DNA of 64,000 nt from CAWFLT01 sp963816795 (lineage in GTDB: Bacteria > Acidobacteriota > Vicinamibacteria > Vicinamibacterales > SCN-69-37). Shown piece by piece: positions 47,576-57,001 of the stretch. The position numbers were made by a program, and so were the translations under genes. Within the stretch, counting starts at the first letter, position 1; every line of letters begins with the position of its first letter. The notes beneath the pieces are model-generated. The model was not told the DNA's origin. It ran no database searches and saw nothing but the letters and a program-made list of their open reading frames with translations. The stretch covers positions 62,001 through 126,000 of the forward strand of contig CAWFLT010000014.1 in assembly GCA_963816795.1 (NCBI GenBank), read 5' to 3'.

Positions 47576-47788
47576 CAAACAAAACGGGAATGGTAGCACG
47601 CTTCGTGCCAGCCACACAATACCCGCTCCACCGACGCCACTTAGCGCTCCAGCCCACGGCCCGCTGCAGACAAGCGCCACCTGTCGCGGGGCGCGCTCTG
47701 CCAACCTCCTACCAATATACAGAGCCTGTCAACCCGCGGTCCGCTCCTTTTTTTGCCTTTGCCTTGGCTGTAGGCCGGGCCTTCGGCC
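47576..47788 (-). promoter_or_regulatory. Probable promoter region of the tRNA-tuf operon
   Basis: 213 non-coding bases between rlmB and tRNA-Thr. On the minus strand TTGACA (47727-47732) and TATATT (47714-47719) occur, but only 7 bases apart, so they are not a standard pair; one may be part of a promoter. A small GGCC-GAA-GGCC stem follows the rlmB stop. Confidence is low. Confidence 0.3.
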
Positions 47789-48514
47789 TTACTTCCTCTG
47801 CCGCCGCCGCTGCCGGGCCGCCTCGAAGAGCCCGATCCCTGCCGAGACCGACACGTTCAGGCTCGAGACCTCCCCAGCCATCGGGATGGACACGACACGG
47901 TCGCACGTCTCCTGAACCAGCCGCCGGAGGCCCGTCCCCTCAGCTCCGAAGACAAGCGCGGTCGGGACCGTGTAATCCACGTCGTCGTACCGGTCAGAGG
48001 CGCTGCCGTCGAAGCCGACCGACCAGACGCCAAGCTCCTTCAGCTCCTCCAGCGTCCGCGAGATGTTCACGACGGTCGCGATCTTGACGAAGCTCACCGC
48101 ACCGGCAGACGCCTTCGCCGTCGCGCCGTCGAGCGGCGCCGCATGCCGCGCCTGACGGATCACGCCGTGCGCTCCCGCCGCGTCGGCGGATCGGATAATC
48201 GCCCCGACGTTCTGCGGATCCTCGATGGCGTCCAGGACGACGAGGAGGGCCGGCCCCTCGGCCCCGGCGACCAGCTCTTCGACGAGGTAGGCGGGCATCG
48301 GCTGCAGTTCGGCCGCCACGCCCTGATGGACGCCTTCGCGCGCCAGCCGTTCGAGCGCCCGCCGGTCGAGCGTCTCGACCGGAATCCGCAGTTCCTGTGC
48401 CCGCGCCACGAGCGCGTCGACACGGGTCCCGGCGCCCCGCACGTGCATCAGCCGGGAAACGCGGCGCGCGTTCATCGCTTCGGTGACCGCGTGAATGCCG
48501 TAGACGATAGACAC
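47789..48514 (-). CDS. rlmB: 23S rRNA 2'-O-ribose methyltransferase RlmB (TrmH/SpoU family)
   Basis: 241 aa. N-terminal substrate-binding part starting SIVYGIHAVTEAMNARRV, then the SPOUT domain with all three motifs: NVGAIIRSADAAGAHGVI, LVFGAEGTGLRRL and IPMAGEVSSLNVSVSAGIGL. Methylates G2251 in E. coli 23S rRNA. Start GTG 48514 chosen because it gives the usual N-terminus; the frame is open further upstream into a repeat. Intact. Confidence 0.9.
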   Translation of the reverse strand: MSIVYGIHAVTEAMNARRVSRLMHVRGAGTRVDALVARAQELRIPVETLDRRALERLAREGVHQGVAAELQPMPAYLVEELVAGAEGPALLVVLDAIEDPQNVGAIIRSADAAGAHGVIRQARHAAPLDGATAKASAGAVSFVKIATVVNISRTLEELKELGVWSVGFDGSASDRYDDVDYTVPTALVFGAEGTGLRRLVQETCDRVVSIPMAGEVSSLNVSVSAGIGLFEAARQRRRQRK

Positions 48515-48530
48515 GAGGCTTCTTACTTTA

Positions 48531-48600
48531 CTCGCTCGCGGGGCCCCCACCCCCGCTCGCTCCGCTCAGCGCCGCTCCTGACCGTCGCGGACTTCGCGAT
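48531..48600. repeat. GGGGCCCCACCCCCGC-family repeat
   Basis: CTCGCTCGCGGGGCCCCCAC, then CCCCGCTCGCTCCGCTCAGC and GCCGCTCCTGACCGTCGCGG between rlmB and gltX. Confidence 0.75.
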
Positions 48601-48605
48601 CTTCT

Positions 48606-50093
48606 TCAACTCACTCCTGCACGAGCCACTGCGGCCGCCCGTTCGCGGCACGGTCGAATCGGCGCCAGCCCGCTCGCCGAGCCGAGCGCCGCCCCGCGAT
48701 CGATCGCCGGCACGGCCAGATCCAGCTCGGGCCCCGAGTCGGCGGCCGTGAGCGCCACGCGAATCGGATGGAAGAGCGCGCGGCCTTTGAGGCCCGTCTT
48801 CTCCCGGGCGCGGGCACAGGCGGCGCGAAACGCTTCGCGATCGAGCGACGGCAACGACGCCGTGGCCTCGGCGAACGCCGCGACCGCGCGGAGGCCGTCC
48901 GCCTCGGCCTGCACGAGCTCGGTGGCACGGCCCACCTGCCAGTCGAACAGGAATGCGACGCGCTCGGGAATCTCCTCGAGCCGATCGACCGACCCCACAG
49001 CCATTGGCAGAATCGACTGGACGTAGTCCACCGCAGGACCGGCCTCGGCGGTGACGAACCCGGCGCGCACGAAGTACCTGAACGCTTCGCGGGCGATCCT
49101 CGCGGGATCGGCCTCCTTCATGTAGTGGCGATTCATCCAGGCCAGCTTGCCCGTATCGAAAACGGCGGCGCCGTGACTCACCGCAGAGACATCGAAGCGG
49201 CGGGCCATCTCGGCAGCGGGCAGCAGCTCCACGTTTTCCCCGGGCGACCACCCGAGGAGTGCCAGGTAGTTGACGAGCGCCTCCGGCAGAATCCCGCGGT
49301 CGCGAAACTCGGCCACGCTCGTGGCGCCATGGCGCTTGGAGAGCGGCGCATGATCCGGCCCGAGCACGAGCGAGAGGTGGGCGAACTGCGGCGGCGCGGC
49401 GCCCAGAGCCTCGTAGATCAGCAGCTGTCGTGGCGTATTCGAAATGTGGTCCTCGCCGCGCACCACATGCGTCATCGCCATCCGCACGTCGTCGACGACG
49501 ACGGCAAAGTTGTAGGCGGGTCGGCCGTCAGAGCGGACGATGACCGGATCGCCGATGACGTCGCGGCTGAACGTCACGTCGCCGCGGACGAGGTCGTGGA
49601 ACGTGACGTCCGGCCCGGGCGCAACGGCGAACCGGATGGCGGCCGAATGCCCTTGTGCGAGCCGATCGGCCACGACGTCGGGATCGAGCCCGCGACAGCG
49701 TCCGCTGTACTTCGGTGGCTGTCCGGCGGCGAGCGCAGCCGCGCGCTCAGCCTCGAGTTCGGCGGGCGTGCAGAAGCACCGGTACGCCTGGCGCCGCTCG
49801 AGGAACCGAGCGGACACGTCTTGATAGAGCGACATCCGTTCAGACTGCCGGTACGGGCCGTACGTTCCGCCGGCATCCGGGCCCTCATCCCAGTCGAGAC
49901 CCAACCAGCGCAAGTCGTCGAGGATGCTTTGCTCGGACGCCAGCGTCGACCGCTCGGTGTCGGTGTCTTCGATGCGAAGCACATAGGTGCCGCCGCGACC
50001 GCGGGCGAGCAGCCAGTTGAACAGCGCGGTCCTCGCGTTGCCAACGTGCAGGTGACCGGTCGGACTCGGCGCAAACCGTACGCGCATCGTCAT
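48606..50093 (-). CDS. gltX: Glutamyl-tRNA synthetase
   Basis: 495 aa class I synthetase. HIGH-type motif APSPTGHLHVGNARTALFNW, KMSKS-type motif PLSKRHGA, and GRPAYNFAVVVDD and VVRGEDHISNTPRQ. Charges tRNA-Glu (and possibly tRNA-Gln in organisms using the transamidation path). Start overlaps the ispDF stop (ATGA). Cysteines at YRCFC and GRC may bind zinc, as in the E. coli enzyme. Intact. Confidence 0.95.
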   Translation of the reverse strand: MTMRVRFAPSPTGHLHVGNARTALFNWLLARGRGGTYVLRIEDTDTERSTLASEQSILDDLRWLGLDWDEGPDAGGTYGPYRQSERMSLYQDVSARFLERRQAYRCFCTPAELEAERAAALAAGQPPKYSGRCRGLDPDVVADRLAQGHSAAIRFAVAPGPDVTFHDLVRGDVTFSRDVIGDPVIVRSDGRPAYNFAVVVDDVRMAMTHVVRGEDHISNTPRQLLIYEALGAAPPQFAHLSLVLGPDHAPLSKRHGATSVAEFRDRGILPEALVNYLALLGWSPGENVELLPAAEMARRFDVSAVSHGAAVFDTGKLAWMNRHYMKEADPARIAREAFRYFVRAGFVTAEAGPAVDYVQSILPMAVGSVDRLEEIPERVAFLFDWQVGRATELVQAEADGLRAVAAFAEATASLPSLDREAFRAACARAREKTGLKGRALFHPIRVALTAADSGPELDLAVPAIDRGAALGSASGLAPIRPCRERAAAVARAGVS

Positions 50094-51244
50094 CGCCGGT
50101 CTCCCGGCACGAGCACCGCCACAGCGTGCGCGGCGATGGCTTCACCGCGACCAACGGCGTCCACACCTTCGTTGGTCTTGCCCTTGACACTGACCGCCTC
50201 GATGCCGACCCCAAGGACATCAGCAACGCGGCGTCGCATCTCGTCGATGTGCGGCGCCAGCTTGGGACGCTCGAGAACGATGGTCACGTCGGCGCTCGCG
50301 ACGGTCCAGCCAAGGCCAGCGACGATCGCGAGCCCGCGCGCAAGCAGCTCGAGCCCGGCCGCGTCCTTCCATTGCGGATCGGTATTGGGAAAGTGACGGC
50401 CGATGTCTCCAGCGCCCGCCGCGCCGAAGATCGCGTCGACGAGCGAATGGCACAACACGTCGCCGTCAGAGTGGCCGTCGGGACCACGGTCGAACGGGAT
50501 CACGACCCCGGCGAGCACGAGCGGCCGGCGTTCAACCAGGCGATGGAGGTCGTAGCCCGTCCCAACGCGAGGGCCGATGCCGATCTGGCGTCGAGCGGTC
50601 TCGAGATCGTCCGGCGTCGTCACTTTGAGATTTCGTTCGTCACCCAGCACCACCTCGACTGGCCGTCCAAGACGCTCGACGAGCATGGCCTCGTCAGTGG
50701 CAGCGCCGGAATCCACACCGGCAGCCACGGCGTCTGACAGCACCGGTCGCGCGAATCCCTGCGGTGTCTGAGCCAGCCAGATCGTCTCACGGGCAATCGT
50801 TTCGGCAACCACACGGCGATCGGGATCGACGCGCTTGACGGTGTCGCGGACTGGCACCGCCGGAACGGCCGCCCCGGTCCGTACGGCGGCGTCGATCACG
50901 CGGTCGATCAGCGGCGCATCGGCAAACGGCCGCGCGGCGTCGTGCACGAGAATCACGTCGGGCCCGGGCGGCATCGCCTCGAGCCCGTGGCGCACAGAGT
51001 CCTGACGGCGATCTCCACCCGCCACGATCGCACAGGCGCGCGACGTCCGGCCGACCAAGATGTCGCCGTCCGCCACCAACTCCGGTGGCAACACGACCAC
51101 GATCCGGCTGACGCGTGGATGACTGTCGAAGGCTTCGACACTCCGCCTCAGAATCGTGCGGCCGCCAAGATCGATCAGTTGCTTCGGCCGCTCCGCTCCC
51201 ATGCGGGTGCCACGACCCGCTGCGACGATGATGACGCCAACCAC
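50090..51244 (-). CDS. ispDF: Bifunctional MEP-pathway enzyme IspD-IspF
   Basis: 384 aa fusion of two isoprenoid-synthesis enzymes. N-terminal IspD (2-C-methyl-D-erythritol 4-phosphate cytidylyltransferase): AAGRGTRMG, PKQL, VHDAARPF and TDEAMLVERLG. C-terminal IspF (cyclodiphosphate synthase) from RVGTGYDLHRLV with DGHSDGDVLCHSLVDAIFGA and HFPNTDPQWK. Together with ispE at 62 kb three MEP enzymes are present. Overlaps gltX. Intact. Confidence 0.95.
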   Translation of the reverse strand: MVGVIIVAAGRGTRMGAERPKQLIDLGGRTILRRSVEAFDSHPRVSRIVVVLPPELVADGDILVGRTSRACAIVAGGDRRQDSVRHGLEAMPPGPDVILVHDAARPFADAPLIDRVIDAAVRTGAAVPAVPVRDTVKRVDPDRRVVAETIARETIWLAQTPQGFARPVLSDAVAAGVDSGAATDEAMLVERLGRPVEVVLGDERNLKVTTPDDLETARRQIGIGPRVGTGYDLHRLVERRPLVLAGVVIPFDRGPDGHSDGDVLCHSLVDAIFGAAGAGDIGRHFPNTDPQWKDAAGLELLARGLAIVAGLGWTVASADVTIVLERPKLAPHIDEMRRRVADVLGVGIEAVSVKGKTNEGVDAVGRGEAIAAHAVAVLVPGDRR

Positions 51245-51259
51245 AGACTAGGGATTGTA

Positions 51260-51327
51260 GGGTACGACGGGTACGCCGGGTACGCAGGTACGCGGTACGA
51301 CAGTACGACGGGTACGACGGGTACGCC
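51260..51327. repeat. GGGTACGACGG/GGGTACGCC tandem repeats
   Basis: About seven degenerate units of GGGTACG(A/C)C between ispDF and the B3/B4 gene; GTAC palindromes throughout. Same family at 53784-53910. Confidence 0.75.
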
Positions 51328-51328
51328 G

Positions 51329-51940
51329 TCAGCAGAATTGGGCGATGCGATCGGACGTGAGCATGGAAACGCGCGCCAGGACGGATGCCGCCACCGAAGC
51401 CGGCGCAAAAATGACGACCAGCGCGCTGGTCGTGGCAGGCGTCACCATGGTTCTGGCCGAGTCGGACGTCGGGTTGCCGAAGGGCCCGTGAAGGTCGGCC
51501 AGCGTGAGCCGGTCGGCCACGTGAACGACGTCCTTGCGAATCCCGGCGTACTCCTCACCGGGCCGGCCGAGACGGAGCGTAACCGGCACCGCGATCTTGT
51601 CCGAATCGTACAGCCCGAATGGCAGCTGCGATTCGAGCGAACACCAATTGATGATGTCGACCAGGCTGTTGATACGCGGCAACTCGTCCCCTTTTCGTAC
51701 GCGCCGCAGCAGAGCTTCGGAGGACGGCCTGGTCTTGGTCGGGTCAAGCCCGACGCGCTTGTACATCGTCCGAACGGCCGTCGTGATCTCGGCCGACTCG
51801 GAGGCGGTCCGCATCGCCGCCGCCGCTTCCCGCAATGGCACGTCCAGGCGCGACTCGTGCGCCACGACCGTCAGCCCACTGCGAGCGAACGCCTCCACAC
51901 GAACAATCCCGGCAAGCTCAGGCGCCACGCTGACAGTCAT
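51329..51940 (-). CDS. B3/B4 tRNA-binding-domain protein
   Basis: About 203 aa. The region MYKRVGLDPTKTRPSSEALL...LPRINSLVDIINWCSLESQLPFGLYD is the B3/B4 domain known from the PheT subunit, where it takes part in editing; stand-alone copies may have a tRNA or amino-acid role. Start MTVSVAPELAGI (51940) chosen because the longer frame begins in the GCCCCATTG repeat (SQWGNEE). Intact. Confidence 0.8.
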   Translation of the reverse strand: MTVSVAPELAGIVRVEAFARSGLTVVAHESRLDVPLREAAAAMRTASESAEITTAVRTMYKRVGLDPTKTRPSSEALLRRVRKGDELPRINSLVDIINWCSLESQLPFGLYDSDKIAVPVTLRLGRPGEEYAGIRKDVVHVADRLTLADLHGPFGNPTSDSARTMVTPATTSALVVIFAPASVAASVLARVSMLTSDRIAQFC

Positions 51941-51944
51941 CTCT

Positions 51945-51983
51945 TCATTGCCCCATTGGCTCATTGCCCCACTGCCCCATTGC
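51945..51983. repeat. GCCCCATTG short tandem repeat
   Basis: CATTGCCCCATTGGCTCATT then GCCCCACTGCCCCATTGC, four to five degenerate units between two minus-strand genes. If read through they encode QWGN-type peptides. Confidence 0.65.
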
Positions 51984-53768
51984 TAGAGCGCCGCGGCGAT
52001 GATGCTCTGCACCCGGCGTCGCCACCGCCCGCGCGTCATCGCGCGTGAGATCAGCCGTCGGGATCGGGTCGTGCACAGTGAGTACCACCGTCGCCGGATG
52101 CACGGCCAGCCGCCCTTTCGGCATGACGATTCGGCTCCCCGATATGGTGACGGGCACGATCGGCAGGTTGTTCTCGATCGCGAGCAGGAAGATGCCGGCC
52201 TTGAACTTCTTGAGCTGACCGTCGCTGGTTCGGGACGCCTCGGGAAACACAATCAGCGAGGCGCCGGAGCGGGCCATACGTTGCATCCGCTTGAAGATCC
52301 CGGCACCTGGGTTCTTCCGGTTCACCAGCACGTGGCCGCTTCGTGCGAGGTGCCAGCCGATGAACGGCACGTAACCGAGCGTCGCTTTGGCCATGATCCT
52401 CAATTGCCGCGGCAGCCCCGTGAAAACAATCGGCGTGTCGTAGAAGCTCGAATGATTGGCAACGAACACGCAGCTTTGGTGTTCAGGGGGCAGCGGATGT
52501 CCGGTGAGCCGGACCTTCACACCGCTCGTGACCATAATCGCGTGCGCCCACAACTGCGCGCACCTGTGTGCCAACCGGCCGCTGGAATCCAAGATACCGG
52601 CGATCAGTGACACGATCCCCAGCGCGATCGTGTAGGTGGCGACGGCCGGAATCAGAAAGAAGACGGTCCGCCACCAGTGGAACGGAGGCAGCGTCACGCG
52701 TTTGCGGGTCGCTGACGCCGGCCGGGGTCGGACTCGCCGCGATCCGACGGCCGCGCCGTGCCATCCTGCGGCGTCGACTATGGCGCCGTCGGCATGACGG
52801 CCGAAAATCATCCTGCCCGCGGTCGTCTGCAGGACGCTGGTGACGACAATCTCGAGGTTCTTGCCGATCCGCGTCCGGGCGTTGTCGACGACCACCATCG
52901 TGCCGTCGTCGAGATAGGCGACGCCCTGGTTGTACTCCTTGCCTTCCTTGAGGATGAACACGGTCATCGCTTCACCGGGCAGCACGACCGGTTTCAGTGA
53001 GTTGGCGAGCTCGTTGATGTTGAGCACGTCGACGCCACGAAGCTGCGCGACCTTGTTCAGATTGAAATCGTTGGTCACGATGCGGCCGAGCAACGACCGC
53101 GCGACCTCGATCAGCTTCAGGTCGACTTCTTTGACGTGCGGGAAGTCCATGTCCGAGATCACCACCTCGACACCGGCCATTTTCTGAATCCGATGCAGGA
53201 TGTCGAGACCGCGACGCCCCCGATTGCGCTTGAGGGCATCGGGGGAATCCGCCACGTACTGAAGTTCCTTGAGCACGAACTGCGTCACGACCAGCGTGCC
53301 GTCCAGAAACCCGGTCTCGACGATGTCGGCGATGCGGCCGTCGATGATGACGCTCGTGTCGAGAATCTTGTACCGCTTCAACGGACGGGCGTCGCGGAAG
53401 AGCGACACGAATTTCGCCGGCTCCAGCCACTCGCCTTTTCGCACGCCGACGATCAGCCCGAGATACGGCAGGACGACGAGGATCAGCCCATGCAGAAACT
53501 GGACTTTGGTGTTGCTGGTGTCGGCCCAGAAGAGGGCGGTGCCGATCATCTTGGCGACGATGAGGCCGGCCACGAATCCGAGAAGGCCCCCAAGGAGACT
53601 CGTCACGGCCGTGCCACGGAGTCGCGTTTCGGCGACCACAAAAACGAGCGCCACCAGCAGACCGAGCCCGGCACTGAGGACGCTGTGCCCATCCACCGGT
53701 CCGATCACCGTCGCCGAATAGACCACGACCGCAATGAAGATGATCCGAATTGCCACGAAGCCGCTCAT
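51983..53768 (-). CDS. PIN/TRAM membrane protein joined in frame to a PlsC-type acyltransferase, at least one frameshift
   Basis: About 594 aa. First ~345 residues: four membrane segments (IRIIFIAVVVYSATVIG and following), PIN nuclease-like domain (KILDTSVIIDGRIADI, VTNDFNLNKVA) and TRAM domain (GVAYLDDGTMVVVDNARTRIG), as in YacL-type proteins. The rest is a 1-acylglycerol-3-phosphate acyltransferase: NHSSFYDTP (HX4D-like), FPEASRTSDGQL, PVTISGSRIVMPKG. The end needs one C removed near 52012 (corrected RVQSIIAAAL). The fusion may be artificial: one further base change near 52790 would give a stop (MPTAP) and a separate start at 52764. Confidence 0.75.
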
Positions 53769-53783
53769 GGCGAATATTCTAAT

Positions 53784-53910
53784 CGGGTACGACGGGCACG
53801 GCGGGTACAGCAGGTCTGACGGTCCACCCGCTCGCCGTGCTGCGCGCGGATTGAGTCGGTACGCATCGTACCTGTCGTACCTGTCGTACCTGTCGTACCG
53901 CGTACCCTAC
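53784..53910. repeat. GGTACGAC repeats, both orientations
   Basis: ATCGGGTACGACGGGCACGG and, 80 bases on, four inverted GTACCTGTC units (CATCGTACCTGTCGTACCTG and following). They fill the radA-PIN spacer. Confidence 0.75.
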
Positions 53911-55271
53911 ATGAGCGCGTCGAGCGCCTCGCCGACCGTCCGCACCCCGATGATCTCCAGGTCCTTCGGCGCGTCGCTCTGAGCGAGACTGCCGTCCGGC
54001 AACACGCATCGCGTGAACCCGAGGTGAGCCGCCTCGCGGACGCGAAGCGCCGCCTGCGTCGTCGCCCGCACCTCGCCGGCGAGCCCGACCTCGCCAAAGA
54101 CGACGACGTCGGCAGGGATCGGCCGGTTGCGCAGGCTCGACGCGACGGCCGCGACGACGGCGAGGTCGGCCGCCGGCTCTTCGATGCTCATCCCGCCCGC
54201 AACGTTCACGAAGACGTCGTCCGTCGCCAGGTTGAGGCCGGCGCGCTTGTCGAGCACCGCCAGGAGCAGCGACAGGCGGTTGTGGTCGAGGCCGCTCGCC
54301 GTTCGGCGGGCGTTGCCGTACGTCGACGCGCTCACGAGCGCCTGCACCTCGACAAGAATCGGCCGCGACCCTTCGATGGTGCAGAGCACCGACGAGCCGG
54401 GAACGTTCTTGGGCCGTTCCGCCAGGAACAGCTGCGAGGGATTCGCCACCGGCTCGAGCCCGTGTCCTGTCATCTCGAACACACCGAGCTCGCTGGCGGC
54501 GCCGAACCGGTTCTTGACGGCGCGCACGATGCGGTGCGCGTGATGCTGAGCGCCCTCGAAGTACAGCACGGTGTCGACGACGTGCTCGAGCACCTTCGGC
54601 CCGGCGAGATTACCGTCCTTCGTCACGTGGCCGACGAGAATCGTCGGCAGATTCCGGCCCTTCGCCGTGAACAACAAGTCGGTGGCCGCCTGCCGCACCT
54701 GGCCGACGCTGCCGGGCGCCGATGGCATCTTCAGCGAGAACACGGTCTGGATCGAGTCGACGATGAGCAGCGCCGGCTTGAGCCGCTCTACTTCTTCGAT
54801 CAGGCGCTCGATGCACGTCTCGGCGAGCAAGTACAGCGGACCGTCCTTGACGCCGAGCCGCTGCCCGCGCAACTTGATCTGGTGCTCGGACTCCTCCCCC
54901 GAGCAGTACAGCACCGGCCCAATGTGCTCGGCGAAATGCGCCGCCGCCTGGAGCAGCAGCGTCGACTTGCCGATCCCGGGCTCGCCGCCAAGGAGGACGA
55001 GCGATCCCGGCACGATGCCGCCGCCGAGTACCCGATCGAACTCGCTCACCCCTGACGACAGCCGCTGAGCGACGACGGTATCGACGTCTTTGTATTTCGT
55101 CGACGTCCCGCCTCCGAGCGCCGGAGCCGCCCCGCGGCGATCGCCCCCCGCCGGCGCGACCTTCTCTTCGACGAACGAATTCCACGCGCCGCAGTCGTCG
55201 CAGCGCCCGAGCCACTTCTGCGATTGCGAGCCGCAAGACTGGCAGATGAAGAGGGTTTTGGGGGCCTTCAT
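53907..55271 (-). CDS. radA: DNA repair protein RadA
   Basis: 454 aa branch-migration ATPase. N-terminal zinc finger C10xxC13...C24xxC27 (FICQSCGSQSQKWLGRCDDCG), Walker A GEPGIGKST, Walker B ALLIVDSIQT, the RadA-specific KNRFG motif and a C-terminal Lon-protease-like domain (VNVAGGMSIEEPAADLAV). Normal length, intact. Confidence 0.97.
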   Translation of the reverse strand: MKAPKTLFICQSCGSQSQKWLGRCDDCGAWNSFVEEKVAPAGGDRRGAAPALGGGTSTKYKDVDTVVAQRLSSGVSEFDRVLGGGIVPGSLVLLGGEPGIGKSTLLLQAAAHFAEHIGPVLYCSGEESEHQIKLRGQRLGVKDGPLYLLAETCIERLIEEVERLKPALLIVDSIQTVFSLKMPSAPGSVGQVRQAATDLLFTAKGRNLPTILVGHVTKDGNLAGPKVLEHVVDTVLYFEGAQHHAHRIVRAVKNRFGAASELGVFEMTGHGLEPVANPSQLFLAERPKNVPGSSVLCTIEGSRPILVEVQALVSASTYGNARRTASGLDHNRLSLLLAVLDKRAGLNLATDDVFVNVAGGMSIEEPAADLAVVAAVASSLRNRPIPADVVVFGEVGLAGEVRATTQAALRVREAAHLGFTRCVLPDGSLAQSDAPKDLEIIGVRTVGEALDALM

Positions 55272-55277
55272 CGACGG

Positions 55278-55310
55278 TTAACTTCGAACGTCAAACTTCG
55301 AACTTTGAAC
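55278..55310. repeat. TTCGAA-family intergenic repeat
   Basis: TTAACTTCGAACGTCAAACTTCGAACTTTGAACC upstream of radA. Confidence 0.6.
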
Positions 55311-55354
55311 CAAGGTGGCCTCCGGCATCTTCCTTGCTTTCGCATGCAGCCATC

Positions 55355-55729
55355 ATGCCCAAACCGCTTGAACCGTTCCACTCACGAGGATTTCGCTTCG
55401 CCTGCGAGGTCGTCCACCTGTACCGAAAGCTGACGAGGATGCCGGATCTGGCTCCTCACCTCGCCCGGCAGGTCCTCCGCTCTGGCACGTCGATCGGCGC
55501 TAACCTCGAAGAAGCGAGAGCCGCACAAACTCGTCGCGATTCGGCGGCCCGGTTTTCGATTGCACTCAAAGAGGCCAGGGAAACGGCCTACTGGCTGCGG
55601 TTGCTGTCGACCACAGGCCTCGTACCGATCGGCTTGGTAGCGTCGACGCTGACTGAAGCCGAAGAACTTGTTGCCATCCTGACCGTGGCTCGGCGCAAGC
55701 TGAACACTCCTATTGCGGGTAAGGAATAA
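55355..55729 (+). CDS. Four-helix-bundle protein (23S rRNA intervening-sequence type)
   Basis: About 124 aa. Signature QVLRSGTSIGANLEEARAAQ, then SIALKEARETAYWLRLL: the family of proteins encoded within 23S rRNA intervening sequences and at many scattered sites. Role unknown. It is the only plus-strand gene between 33 and 64 kb and is flanked on both sides by TTCGAA repeats, which suggests that it arrived as a small cassette. Start MPKPLEPF (55355) fits the family; the frame opens upstream at 55334. Confidence 0.8.
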   Translation: MPKPLEPFHSRGFRFACEVVHLYRKLTRMPDLAPHLARQVLRSGTSIGANLEEARAAQTRRDSAARFSIALKEARETAYWLRLLSTTGLVPIGLVASTLTEAEELVAILTVARRKLNTPIAGKE

Positions 55730-55778
55730 CCAATCGGCGCAGGGGGCGGGTAGTTCATACCCATTCGCGCCCACCTCT

Positions 55779-55814
55779 GTTCGAAGTTGAAGTTCGAACT
55801 TCGAAGTTCGAACG
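55779..55814. repeat. TTCGAA-family intergenic repeat
   Basis: GTTCGAAGTTGAAGTTCGAA and CTTCGAAGTTCGAACG between the four-helix-bundle gene and the alr stop. Confidence 0.7.
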
Positions 55815-56980
55815 CTAGGCGTATCGGCGGTCGATCCGGCTTCCCAACCGGCACACGACTTCCCACGGAATCGTCCCGATACTCGCCGCGATCTCGCGGG
55901 CGGTGATCTCTTCGCCGCCTTGTCTGCCGATCAATACCACCTCGTCGCCAGGTGAGACGTCGAGACCGGTCACGTCGATCATGATCATGTCCATGCACAC
56001 GCTGCCGACGATCGGCACCCGCGTGCCGCGCACCAGTACCGAGGCACGGCCCTCGAGCCGAGTGTCGAGGCCGTCGGCGTAGCCCGCGGGCACGATCGCG
56101 ATGGTGCGCGCTTCGTTGAGCGTCCAGCGCAACCCGTAGCCGGTGCCCTCGCCCGGCCGGAGGCCCTTGACCGCCACGATACGGCTGTGCAGTGACAGGG
56201 CAGGTCCGAGCACGAGATCCGAGGCGGCCAGGGGCGGCGGCACGATGCCGTAGAGCAGCAGGCCCGGGCGCACCCAGTCGTACCACGTGCGCGTGTCGCG
56301 GAGCAGGGCGGCCGAATTGGCCGCGTGGCGCTTGACGCCGCGAAGCCCCATCGCCCCGAGCGCGGCGATCGCCACATCGAAGCGAGCGCGCTGTTCGTCG
56401 AAGAACGGCGATTCCGGCTCGTCGGCGGTCGCAAAGTGTGTATAGACCGCCTCGAACTCGAGATGCGGACTCGTCACGACGTTCCCGAGCGTGCGTCGCA
56501 GGTTGTCGTGACGGAAGCCGAGCCGGTTCATCCCGGTATCGATCTTGAGGTGACAGCGCAGCCGCTGCTGGCGCGAGGCGGCCGCGTCTGCGAGCGCGCG
56601 GGCCGCCCACGGTGTCGAGACCGTCGGTGTCAGATCGCGGGCAAACACCTCGTCGAGATCGCTGACGCTGAGGGCGCCGAACACCAGTACCGGAATCGTC
56701 ACGCCGGCCTCTCGCAGCGCGACGCCTTCCTCGATGTCGGCGCAGGCGAGCATCGATGCGCCGGCCGCTTCGAGCGCCGGCCCCACGACCGCGGCGCCGT
56801 GACCATAGGCGTTGGCTTTCACGACGGCGATGATTTTGGTTCCGGGGTTCCGGGGTTCCGGGGTTCCGGGGTTCGGTTCTGGTTCTGGTTCTGGGTTTCG
56901 CGGGCCAGCAGGGCGGCAATCGCGCGCAGGTTGTTCTGGATCGCCGTGAGATCGACCGTGGCGATGGTTGGACGGATCAC
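55815..56980 (-). CDS. alr: Alanine racemase with internal octamer repeat
   Basis: Makes D-alanine for peptidoglycan. Start GTG 56980: IRPTIATVDLTAIQNNLRAIAALLARET; then a repeat-coded stretch; then IIAVVKANAYGHGA with the PLP lysine, KIDTGMNRLGF, GYADGLDTRLEG and VGSVCMDMIMIDVT. The repeat is three CAGAAC units plus four CCGGAACC units. With four octamers the two parts are out of frame; with three they are in frame (about 385 aa). Rest intact. Confidence 0.9.
56838..56893. repeat. (GGTTCCGG)4 plus (GTTCTG)3 tandem repeat within alr
   Basis: Four perfect octamers (56838-56869), then GGTTC and three GTTCTG hexamers. In the alr sense it reads CAGAAC and CCGGAACC units. Copy number sets the alr frame. 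Same octamer as in the rplL-rpoB spacer. Confidence 0.85.
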
Positions 56981-57001
56981 TGTGGAGAGCTCGTGGAAAG
57001 C

